Shown: piece after piece, positions 46,006-56,700 of the stretch | Numbering within the stretch: position 1 is the first letter of the stretch | Layout of the letters: each line of letters opens with the position of its first letter | Position numbers and translations under genes: made by a program | Assembly: GCA_009829735.1 (NCBI GenBank) | Contig: CM020619.1 | Span: 32,900,283-32,964,282 of the forward strand | Source of the DNA: Pyropia yezoensis | Lineage: Eukaryota; Rhodophyta; Bangiophyceae; Bangiales; Bangiaceae | Length of the DNA stretch: 64,000 nt | Direction of reading: 5' to 3' | The notes under the pieces: generated by a model | Seen by the model: only the letters and a program-made list of their open reading frames with translations | The model's database searches: none | What the model was told of the DNA's origin: nothing

Positions 46006-46953
46006 TTGGACTTCGTGAGGGCTCTTGAGTTCGAGAATATTTGTCTGGTTTGCGGCCTTTGCCGCTGTGCTTTGATGCTTAAGCGTTGCTCGGGGTGTCC
46101 CTTGGCGCGTTTTCTTCTCTTGTCATGCATGTGATTCGGCTGCTCTTTGCGGGTGTTTGTGATGGTTCATTTTGCTTGTGCGTTCATGTGCTGTGTGTGA
46201 TCGCCTTGTCGCCAGTGTTTGCTTTGCCTGATTGTACTGACTGCGGCTTTTCCTCCTCGGTTGTGTGCGGATTTTTTTTTTCTTCATGCACTCTTATGTT
46301 GTCGTACTTGTTCATTGTCCTATGAGGGTGAAAGCGCAGCCGTACCGGTCGAGTGGACTCGACTCAGGGCTGGCACTGCGCCTTGCCGGCTCAGTTCATT
46401 GATAAACGCCATATGCAGAGGCAGTGTATCAGAGGGGCTGCCTGAAGTGGATACTGAGCACCCCTCAGCAGGTTGAGTGCTCTTCCACCCACCTTACCTC
46501 GTCCGCCGTATCACAGTAGGTGCGGCGGCCACTGCCTGAGGTGGTGGCCTCCTAACCATGGCCGCAAGGTCACACAGCACTTGGCAGCAATTGCACCCAG
46601 TACGGCACCACACCATTTCCAGTGCCGACAATCCAGTAACGTGTCCACGGAGGTTGCTGGCCAGCCAATGGCCCATACTTTCGGCTTTTTCTTCCCAACC
46701 GCTGCGAGTCCTGGCCACCGGCATATGGTGCCCAGCCAAGGGCACGGCGTGAAGTCTACGGCACACCGCCCGACCGCGGGTGCTCCTCGGTGAGAATGTA
46801 GCTGTCGGTCGCACGAAACGCCAGGGCCGGGCATCTTCGTACGTCTATGAAAGACCACAAAAGCAGGTAAAGAAAAAGAAAATGCCTCCTCGGAGGCAAA
46901 AACAAAACGTTTGTGACGCTCTACAGGTATGGGGCCAGAGCCCTCCCACGATG
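46006..46953. other. spacer inside the putative Harbinger-like element
   Basis: No gene is recognised. A T/G-rich stretch (46010-46330) follows the Myb/NAM-like frame and then more balanced sequence. It is consistent with the middle of an element with two convergent genes. Confidence 0.35.
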
Positions 46954-48590
46954 CTACCAGGCGTGCGCCGCCAGGTCTACACACAACATGTTGTGACCAG
47001 CAGAGCTGGTGGCCACGGCCCGTGCCAAGAGCGACCGCAGGAACCATGCCTCAGGCAGCGCACTGCCGGACTGGACCTCTGGCTGGGGCCCCCCATGCTC
47101 CGGAAGAACAGGGAGTCTGGAAGCGCCAGCACGAGCTGCAGCACTCTCCTGGCCTCTACAACCGCCCACTACTGCCCTGTCATGTCTACCGACGGGCGGG
47201 CCCCCAACCCCGCCCGCCGCTGCATTGACAGGTCCACCGACGGGCAGGTCCCCAGCCCCGCCCGCAGCTGCATTGACTGGTCTACCAACGGGCGGGTCAC
47301 GACCCCCGCCCGCCAATATCGGGGGATTCGGACGATGAAAGTCCGCAGAGCCAGTTTCGCTGGCCGTGCGCGTACGTGAAAGGAAGCCGTCCCGTCGTTC
47401 GATGACGACCATGTTGTCCAGTATGGCAATCGCCTTGCCAGTATTGATGATGCGGCTCACGTTGGAGAATCGTGCCGGATAGAGAGGGATGTTGAATTGG
47501 TTTGTCAGCACAGCGTAAAGTCGCTCAGCGTCCTCACGAAGAGCCTCCTGAAGGCCGTTGTACGTACGCTGCGCCGCATCCACGGGCTTGGCAAAGAGCC
47601 GTGCAAAGATCGGGTACTTGGGATAAGTGCCGTCAGCCAAGTAATACGGCACCCGTCGTGAGCGGCCGTTCGGCATGAAGGGGAAGCGATCTGGCGGCCA
47701 ACTCCCACTCATGATGTCAGTGTACAATGGCGACTGCGACCGCACGTTGAGATCGCTCTACTGCCTGGACTGCAAATGAAAAAATGCCAGATATACAGGT
47801 CCTCGTCGCAGACCGTCTCCATGACGACGGAGCACCGGCCCTTGCCGTCCTCGTATTGTCCTGCCCGGCCGCGTGGGCACTGCCTCCATCGCCAATGGGA
47901 GCAGTAAATACTGCCCATACATCCAGGCATCCCGCGCTCCTCATTGCGCTTGAGGGTACGGGTCAGCTCCTCGTCGTTAGGAGGCCGCAGGTGTTGCGGC
48001 TCAAACTCCGTCACAATAGAGTCTACTAGCTTTGTCGTCACAACAGCAATGGTCCAGCGCGAGAGGCGCACGTACTCGTCTGCGCGGTCGTAGGTCTCCT
48101 CGTATGCGAGCACTCTGAAAGCGGCCACCACCTTCTGCAGTGCATGCGCTTGTGGGCGCCCTGTGGCATTGATGGTGCCCGCCCAGAAGGGCTGATCCTT
48201 GACAGTGTTGTAGATGAGTTCAAAATATTTCCGGGGCACTCGGAAACGGCGCTCGAAGTCGGCCTCCCCGTACACGGGAAGCCGCCCATCGACGCTGAAG
48301 TAGTCAAGCAAGATAGCATGGTTGCCAGCGTCAAAGTCTCGGCCGCAGTTGGGTCGCCGGCCTCGCACCGAGCCCAGACGCCTCCTGGGTTGGCTCACTC
48401 CCCGTGGACGCATACAAGCGATGCGACGTCGGAGCGCAGCAGACGACGCCACGGAAAGAACAGGAGCTACGGCCTCGTCGGCCGACCCCTCAGACAGCTG
48501 CCACACGTCGGAGCAGGTGGCGTTGTCCTCATCCTTGCGATCGTCGCCGGCGACGTCGTTGTCACAGATGGTGGCGACGCGTTCGGCCAT
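46954..48590 (-). pseudogene. Harbinger-like DDE transposase, frameshifted and catalytically altered
   Basis: The product matches PIF/Harbinger transposases of the DDE_4/Plant_tran type. From the ATG at 48590 an acidic N-terminus leads to FRVPRKYFELIYNTVKD, QKVVAAFRVLAYE, and PGCMGSIYCSHWRWRQCPRG followed by RAGQYEDGKG, ending with LYIWHFFICSPGS. The register then shifts by one base near 47760. The second frame continues SDLNVRSQSPLY, PYYLADGTYPKYPIFAR and REDAERLYAVLTNQF to a short repetitive tail (PVGRPVNAAAGG-type units). The family has SIDC-x-HW at the first catalytic Asp; here it reads SIYCSHW, so the first Asp is replaced by Tyr. The second Asp (SDLN) and the Glu (DAER) are present. It is inactive by both the frameshift and the lost Asp. 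Confidence 0.85.
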
Positions 48591-49221
48591 GGCAGGCACA
48601 CAAGCGTGGGTGCCGCCACCCGCGATCACGACAACCGGGCAACTGTTAGGCAGCGCCACGGAGACCAGCGTCGTGGTTTTGACGGCGACAGCAGGCACCG
48701 GGTGACAATGGTGGGGGGGGCGACGGTCACCAGGGCCGTCGTGGTGACGACGACGGCCAGCACACGGTGATGACGGGGGTCGCGGGGACGGCCGGCACTG
48801 GTCGACAGTGGTGGTCGGAAACGACGGCACTACGGGGCGGGGGACAGGGCGTGCATGGAAGCTGATCGTGTGTGCCACGGCGGCCGACGTGGCCCATGCT
48901 GGCAACTGCCACAGTCGGACAGGTCAATGGATGGTCCACGTCGCATGCGGCCAGGCAAGTGGCACGTGGGAGGCCCATGTAAGTGGCTCCACCCGTTGCC
49001 CCGAAAAATCTGGGATGCGGGCCTCGCGTGGATGTTGTATTTTAACACATTTCGCCGCGCATCGCCGAGTCTGCGTCTGGGGGACGCTGCCTCAGGTGTC
49101 ATACGACCTCCACGGCTGGCACGAGGCAGCCACGGCGCCTCGTGGGCTGCCGTTGGCGCGACGTCTGTCTCCCTCGTGCAGGCACAGGGACCAACAGGTA
49201 CAGTAGTTATTGGACTATGTC

Positions 49222-49258
49222 CGGCTGGGTTATATGTGGTCCACATATAACCCAGCCG
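49222..49258. repeat. 37-bp near-perfect palindrome, possible transposon-end junction
   Basis: Two 18-base arms, CGGCTGGGTTATATGTGG and its exact reverse complement, surround a single T. Going outward, both sides later reach a related motif (GCACGAGGGA-AC), about 8 bases away on the right and about 45 on the left. This suggests two diverged terminal repeats facing each other: perhaps the right end of the Harbinger-like element and the left end of pogo-A or another element. A similar CCCACATATAACCCC occurs at 52687. Confidence 0.6.
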
Positions 49259-49561
49259 CACTCGCACGAGGGAAACTCTCCATTTATGAAGAGAAGTCTC
49301 TATCCCACCGGAATTCGAATGCGGACACCCACAAATTAGGACTGGCCAGAAACACAATTGCTGATCTGGTCAAATACGGCGCGCACGGACGCGACATCCC
49401 GCCGCCGTCACCACCACCGCGCCGTCCCACCATCTCTACGGCCGTGCCGTCCCACCTCCCCTGCGGCCTCTATCAAGCGGCCGGGCACCCCTCTTTCTCC
49501 TTTGGCATTACGTGCAATGTGCGCTTCCCCAATCAAGTTGCGTGTGCTCCTCTGATACTCA

Positions 49562-52443
49562 TTGGAGCCCGCAGATCTGCCCCTCATTGACGCTTCGCCC
49601 ACCAAGATTCAGGAGGGTCACGAGACCGTCGCCCCTGCCCACAGGCGATCGGATCCGGCTTCAACAACTGGTGGCCCAACGGGTGCTTCTTCCGTCTCCC
49701 AGTCCACGATGCAAGGGCGGCCTGCCAATGCCGTCGCCCCTTTGGATAGCGGAGTGGGCAGTGTGCCCGCTGGGCAACCGGGGCCTGCAGCTGACACTGC
49801 GCAGTCGCCTTCGGCACCCACAACGATATCAAGCCGGCAGCGGCTTGCAGGCGTCGCAAGAGTCATCAACGCTGCGGCGGCGGCCGCCGAGGCGTCAATG
49901 ATGCACCACCACCCTGACGTGGCTCCTGGTTTGTCAGAGGGAGTGCGGGAGGCTGCCCGAGCGGCAGCCGTGACGGCGCACGCTTTACTGTCATCATCTC
50001 CGTCTTCGCGGGTGCCGGCGCGTGATGTGGCGGGACATAGACGTAAAAGAACCCCCATTACTCTCGAGACCATGCTCCGTGTGATCCAGAGGAAAGAGGC
50101 GGGCAAATCCTGGCCCTCCATCCACAACCAGCTGGGTGGATGCTACTCCCAGAGCGCGCTGGAAAATATCTACTCCCACCGGGCTCCCATTCTCGCCAGA
50201 GCGGAAGGCGGCGCTTCGCCTGACCAGCTGTGAGGACCCACCCAAAACCGGGGAACCCTCAACGTACTCGTGGGGGTGTCAGCGGGCCCTGTCAGCCAAT
50301 AGGGCGGCGGGGCACGGGGAAGAGGACGGTGGTCTCTACGGGGGTGGGTCTGGGGAAGAAGATGGGCGCGACGTCGGTGAGGATCGAGGGTACAAAAGGT
50401 AAACAGTGTCTTTGGTCTGTGTCTGTGGTTCCCCTCTCGTCTCCCCCGGTGGCGCCGACACCCACACACTATATACTCGCGTCGGGGCACCCGAGGTGCC
50501 CCAAAGCATGCGATTCCCCATCGCACCGCCGGTAGGCACAGAACGGTCCAAAAACAAAGCATGTCTCTCAGAACAAAGCATGGGCGGGCGTGCGCACTAA
50601 AGGAGTGCAGCCCCAGTTTGCTCGAAACGAAGGAGGTCCCGTGGATGGCGCCCAGCGCGCCCCACCAGCCGGCTCCAAACGCCGGTCGGCCAGAAGGTCC
50701 AACCGGCTGTCAGGGCCAGCAAGGCGAAATTCAATCAATCCCTTGACCGGCCAGCCAGTCACCAACCAGCTGGCCGAATTCAATCAATCCAAAAGCCGGC
50801 GAGCCAGTCATATCGCACTCAGCCGCCAGCGAGGATGTGTGGTGTCCTCAGTGTCGGTGAATCATGTGACTGGTCCTTGATGCCAGCTTTCAAGCAGCGC
50901 AGAGACTAAAATTCAGGCAGCACAGACGGGGCTGTCCGCCCGTGGTTGGTCGACGATGTCACTCGCTCCTCGTTGTCGAGTTTCGACGTCCATGACAGGG
51001 TTCCGACAGTGCGTTGACGGCGGCTGTCGTGCGGTCGGCCGACGTCTGCAAAATGTCAGGGATACAGCGTGGTGTCGCCCAGGGTAGTGGGGAATTGATG
51101 TGTCTTGGGGGGAGTTATCGGGGCCGGACATGTAAGAAGGGGTCCCAGTCCATATCCCCTGGGTTCCGGGTGGGGATTTAAGGGGCAAATCCTTACACTA
51201 GCTGTCATCGAAAGCCGGCACACATCCGGCTCTTGATGCGCAGCTGCACGCCTGGTGTTTGGCCGTGCGGGCCCGCGGGCTCAAGCGGATTCCACTGTCG
51301 CTGGCAATCCTACGGTGCAAGGCGCTGGAGATTGCGCCCTCCCTGGGAGTCACCAACTTCTCTGCATCAAACGGCTAAATCCAGGGGTGGGCCCGACGCT
51401 ACGGGTGGTCCAACGTGGCTCTGCAAGGGTCTGGGGCATCCGCCAACGTGGAGGAGGCTGCGGCGGGGATGGCTGAAATCCGGCGCCAACTGGAAGGAGT
51501 GGTCCCAGACCTGATCTACAATGTGGATGAAATTGGCCTCCTGTACAGGTTCCTTCCTTCCCGGTCCTACGTGCCGTCGGCAGACCGCCGTCACGCGAGG
51601 GGCTCCAAAGTGATGAAAAGCAAGGACCGGGTCACCCTCACCCTGTGCTGTAACGCAGATGGGTCCCACAAGCTTCCTGTCGCAATGATCGGCAAGGCCG
51701 TCCAGCCTCTGTGCTTCACTGGCGAGGGCAACCGGTGTCCCCTACCTTAATTTTCGCAAAAGTCGGCCTGGACGGACTCAGCCGTATTCCTGCGGTGGTT
51801 TAAGGAGGTGCTTCGACCAGCCATCAGAATGCAGACAAGGAGCCACGTCTTCCTCATTATGGACAACCTTGGCTGCCACAGCGAAATATCCGACCCCCAG
51901 GTGACCGTGATTGAGCTCCGGCCAAATACCACGGCCGTGTACCAGCCGATGGACGCCGGGGTCATTGCGGCACTGAAGCGTTGGTACAAGTTCCGCTTGC
52001 TGCAACGGGTGGTCAGCAACCTGAACACCCAGATTGCGTCTGGCGCCGTGGCATCACGAGTGCCACGTGGGGGGGGTCTGGACGTCGGTGGCCAAGCGCA
52101 CCTGATGGACGTCGCGCGAATTATCGAGGAGGAGTGGCTGGCTATCCCAGCCGAGCATCTGGCCAACTGCTGGCTCCAGGCCGACGTGCTCCCCGCCGAA
52201 GCCGCAGCAGATGTGCGGCGCATTGTGCACGGGGTGGTCCCGGCTTTTGACAACTCGCACATGGACGTCTCAGACATTGTCGCCTTTATGGCTAACGCGA
52301 CCATCTCAGAGGAGTTCGAGGGTGTGGGTGACTCGGAGCGGGAGGTGGCGGCGAGACAGTGGTTTACAGCTGAGGAGGACATAGAGGCTATTGGCGCCAT
52401 AGTGGACATGGTGGTACTGAGCGAGGAGGCCGAGGACGAGTGA
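49562..52443 (+). pseudogene. pogo/Tigger-like transposase A, interrupted
   Basis: This DDE transposase of the pogo/Tigger type is read in pieces. The N-terminal piece (to 50223) is Ala-rich and ends with a CENP-B-like helix-turn-helix (KRTPITLETMLRVIQRKEAG ... SQSALENIY). It is split by a 969-bp solo LTR. It resumes at about 51203 with the second DNA-binding part (ALDAQLHAWCLAVRARGLKR) and the catalytic domain: IYNVDEIGLLYRFLPSRSY, AMIGKAVQPLCF, FLIMDNLGCH and TTAVYQPMDAGVIAALKRWY, a DD29D triad. Two TAA codons interrupt the otherwise unbroken register at 51376 and 51748. The second falls where copy B has Tyr (PLPYFSQKSAW). The C-terminus is acidic and matches that of copy B. It was clearly an intact gene recently, but this copy cannot make full-length protein. 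Confidence 0.9.
50229..51197. mobile_element. 969-bp solo LTR inserted in pogo-A
   Basis: The block starts TGTGAGGA and ends TCCTTACA, imperfect inverted ends typical of an LTR. It is flanked by CCAGC (50224-50228) and CTAGC (51198-51202), a 5-bp target-site duplication with one mismatch. Removing the block and one duplicate brings the pogo-A frame back into register, which independently confirms the boundaries. There is a TATATAC motif near 50472. It is not alike to the gypsy-1 or gypsy-2 LTRs, so it marks a third LTR family. Orientation is undetermined. Confidence 0.85.
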
Positions 52444-53754
52444 GCCCTGTGCGTGAGAGTGTGCTATGAACCTGTCGTTTACCTTTGCGCTGGACACGGT
52501 CCCCCCGTGGAGCGTGTTTGACCCCCGGCTTGTGACTTGTCCGCAGGGCGACCGCTCAGCGGCAACTCCATCGCTGCACCAGTGACCAAATTGTATACAC
52601 ATTTATTGGAAGGACTGGTCCGACACCAGCAACAGTCCTTCAATCTTGGCATATAGTCTAAAATGAAAGTGGGCTACTTTCCCAGATGACCCCCACATAT
52701 AACCCCGTACGCACAGTAGCATCTTGACCAGCAGCCAGTGTTCGAAGAAGCGAGGGGTGACCGTGTTGTTTGACACACAATTCCAGGGACTGACTGGCGG
52801 GGACGTGGCATCCTTCGCTAGGAATATTGGCAATGTTATGTAAAATAGTGCCCAATATCGGAAGTTCTGATCAGCCAATGAGAGCTCCGCATTTCCGCTC
52901 GGAAAGGTCAGCGATTCCGAACTCGATCTCCATACAGGCCCTGTACGGGGATCGCGGTCGGAATTCCGAGGCTGTTCCTTGCTCATCCTGAACTTTATCC
53001 GGTCGAAGGGGAATGTACTTATAGTAATACGACGAAGTCGCGTGAGGTGTCTTTCAGCGCCGTCGCCGTGCCGAGACGTTGTCGGACGCAGTCGTGACGT
53101 TCCGCTGTGCCCCAAGAGATCAACGTGGCACCTAATATCCGTAGTTTTAACGAATATGGTGTCGGAAAGCCTGTTGTTGGCTGCGCCCATAGTCAGCTTC
53201 CATTACCAACTGGCACGAGGCGCCAAGGCCCGCTCCCCCGTTCTCCGCCTGCTGTGGGCGACGGCGATGGCGGCCCATGTACAGTCATGACCCGGTTATA
53301 TGGCACCCTTGCGCACTTTGTAGCCCCCGTTCCAGCGATGCATCGTCGCGGCGTCAGCTCTCAGCTGTCGCCGGCTCCGCAGCGATCGTTCCCTCTTCCA
53401 CAGCTATTTCTGTTCATCCAGCTGTCAATTCACCCTCGACCGTGTGAATCTGAGGCTGCGGGACTCAGGTCGACCGCTTGAGGAGGGGCTCAATTCCGTA
53501 TTTGGTACGGTTCTGGATGACGTCACGTCAGCCGCAGCGAGACTGTTGCGACTTCAAGTCTCGACAGATCCGTGCAGTGCCATTCGACTTGGCGGTGAAG
53601 GTCCGGGCACAACCCCCCCCTCCATCCTCCCCAGCATTGTCGCCCCAACACCTACTCCGTCCTTCACCCGATGCTTTTTTTTTTGATGCTTTTCTTTTGC
53701 TGCTGGAGCTGGTGAACACAGGAAACACGGCAGAAAACAAAAAGAAAAAGCTCG
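52444..53754. other. spacer between pogo-A and pogo-B
   Basis: No gene is recognised. A CACATATAACCCC motif near 52690 matches the arm of the palindrome at 49222-49258. A weaker inverted counterpart (GGTTATATGGC) lies near 53295. The 600 bases between them may be a small inverted-repeat element. Confidence 0.35.
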
Positions 53755-56700
53755 TCATTCACTGTCGCTGGTTGACGATACACCGTCGTCCATGCCGTCT
53801 ACGGCCTCTGCCCCTCCCTCCTCAAACACAATCGAGTCTACCGTTGCAGCCCTTACGCCCTCATCGTCCTCCCCTATCAGCCAGTCTTCCACAGCAATTT
53901 CCCTCTCGGTCGCAGGGGTGTCCCCAAAGGCTCGCTCCCCAAACCCACAGCCGGCCATAAAAGAAACCACCGATGTCACGTCAGAGCCTAGTGATCGCGA
54001 CGAGGAACGGTACTCGCTGTGCAATGCGACGACGTCCATCGCAACTCCAGCTCGCAAAATCGTTGACTTCAGCCAGCAGTGGGCGATCGTAGAGGGCTCG
54101 ACAGCATCCCACTGCGTCAGCACAATCTCTGCCGCGTCTTGCAGATGCGCCACCGCCCCGTCTCTCACACCTCGAATCACAGCCGGTGGGACACGAGGTC
54201 GAGAGGGCTCGCCACTCGAGACAGTGGGCCGGTCCGATGGCCAGCCCCAAATTCCCGGGCCTGCCTCGACGGCACCAGATCCTGAAGCGCCGTCAATATC
54301 AGCGGCCCGGCCGGCATCGCAATCTGCACGTGGCAGCTCCGCGGCCACCGCATCTCCCCGGTCCATGGCAGACGCGCCTGTCGTGATCACACCGGCGCCC
54401 ACGCGTCCAATCAGGGTAGAATTGGAAGCGGCGGCCGAACCGCCACTGCCTCCACCTGCGGCGGGCGGGACCGCCGCGCGCGCCGCCCGCCGAACATCCA
54501 GCCGAGCAGCACGCCGGACAGTCGCGCGCAGCGCGCTCAGATCCGCGGCCGTGACCGGTTGGCGCGCCGGTTGGTCGCGCGGTGCCTTCTCAATCGTGGG
54601 CCACGAACCGTCAGCCGACAGCCATAGATTGTCTCGCGAGACAGCTGTGGGCACCATCGCCGGCATTGTTTCCGCCGCCGGGTGGCCATCAGGCCCTGGC
54701 ACTGCCTCGCCAGCCACGCCCGCCCCAGCCACTGGGCGGCCGCTCGGGCCCGGCACACCAGCAATGGTCGGGCTTGCGCCCACCACAGAATGGCTCATTC
54801 CTCCCGCCGCACCCACGGCTGCATCGTCGGCCACGCTTGCCCCCGCCACTGGGCGGCCGCTCGGGCCCGCCACACCAGCAATGGTAGCGCCCGCGCCCCC
54901 CACGGAAGGGCCCATTCCGCCCGCCGCATCCCACTGCGTCAGCACAATCTCTGCCGCGTCTTGCAGATGCACCACCGCCCCGTCTCTCACACCTCGAATC
55001 ACAGCCGGTGGGACACGAGGTCGAGAGGGCTCGCCACTCGAGACAGTGGGCCGGTCCGATGGCCAGCCCCAAATTCCCGGGCCTGCCTCGACGGCACCAG
55101 ATCCTGAAGCGCCGTCAATATCAGCGGCCCGGCCGGCATCGCAATCTGCACGTGGCAGCTCCGCGGCCACCGCATCTCCCCGGTCCATGGCAGACGCGCC
55201 TGTCGTGATCACACCGGCGCCCACGCGTCCAATCAGGGTAGAATTGGAAGCGGCGGCCGAACCGCCACTGCCTCCACCTGCGGCGGGCGGGACCGCCGCG
55301 CGCGCCGCCCGCCGAACATCCAGCCGAGCAGCACGCCGGACAGTCGCGCGCAGCGCGCTCAGATCCGCGGCCGTGACCGGTTGGCGCGCCGGTTGGTCGC
55401 GCGGTGCCTTCTCAATCGTGGGCCACGAACCGTCAGCCGACAGCCATAGATTGTCTCGCGAGACAGCTGTGGGCACCATCGCCGGCATTGTTTCCGCCGC
55501 CGGGTGGCCATCAGGCCCTGGCACTGCCTCGCCAGCCACGCCCGCCCCAGCCACTGGGCGGCCGCTCGGGCCCGGCACACCAGCAATGGTCGGGCTTGCG
55601 CCCACCACAGAATGGCTCATTCCTCCCGCCGCACCCACGGCTGCATCGTCGGCCACGCTTGCCCCCGCCACTGGGCGGCCGCTCGGGCCCGCCACACCAG
55701 CAATGGTAGCGCCCGCGCCCCCCACGGAAGGGCCCATTCCGCCCGCCGCATCCCACTGCGTCAGCACAATCTCTGCCGCGTCTTGCAGATGCACCACCGC
55801 CCCGTCTCTCACACCTCGAATCACAGCCGGTGGGACACGAGGTCGAGAGGGCTCGCCACTCGAGACAGTGGGCCGGTCCGATGGCCAGCCCCAAATTCCC
55901 GGGCCTGCCTCGACGGCACCAGATCCTGAAGCGCCGTCAATATCAGCGGCCCGGCCGGCATCGCAATCTGCACGTGGCAGCTCCGCGGCCACCGCATCTC
56001 CCCGGTCCATGGCAGACGCGCCTGTCGTGATCACACCGGCGCCCACGCGTCCAATCAGGGTAGAATTGGAAGCGGCGGCCGAACCGCCACTGCCTCCACC
56101 TGCGGCGGGCGGGACCGCCGCGCGCGCCGCCCGCCGAACATCCAGCCGAGCAGCACGCCGGACAGTCGCGCGCAGCGCGCTCAGATCCGCGGCCGTGACC
56201 GGTTGGCGCGCCGGTTGGTCGCGCGGTGCCTCCTCAATCGTGGGCCACGAACCGTCAGCCGACAGCCATAGATTGTCTCGCGAGACAGCTGTGGGCACCA
56301 TCGCCGGCATTGTTTCCGCCGCCGGGTGGCCATCAGGCCCTGGCACTGCCTCGCCAGCCACGCCCGCCCCAGCCACTGGGCGGCCGCTCGGGCCCGGCAC
56401 ACCAGCAATGGTCGGGCTTGCGCCCACCACAGAATGGCTCATTCCTCCCGCCGCACCCACGCCTGCAGCGTCGGCCACGCTTGCCCCCGCCACTGGGCGG
56501 CTTCTCGGGCCCACCACGCCAGCGCTAGCCACACCTGCCCCTGCCAGATGGGTGCCGCTTCGCCCAGCCGCGTCAGCGATGACCACGCCCGCCCCAATCT
56601 CAAATGGAAAGGGAGCTCGTGGCGGCCCGATGCCCACAACGGACGGCCGGTCGCGTGTGCTCTCTGCCACCGGCGCCGCCGAGTCCAACCCCGCCGCCGG

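Noticed and set aside
50230-51200. Large spliceosomal intron in pogo-A
   Set aside because: GT/AG junctions would put the transposase out of frame, whereas LTR-type ends plus a 5-bp duplication restore it.
53792-54103. Independent host gene captured between pogo-A and pogo-B
   Set aside because: The minus-strand residues here match the C-terminus of pogo-A, so this is transposase sequence.
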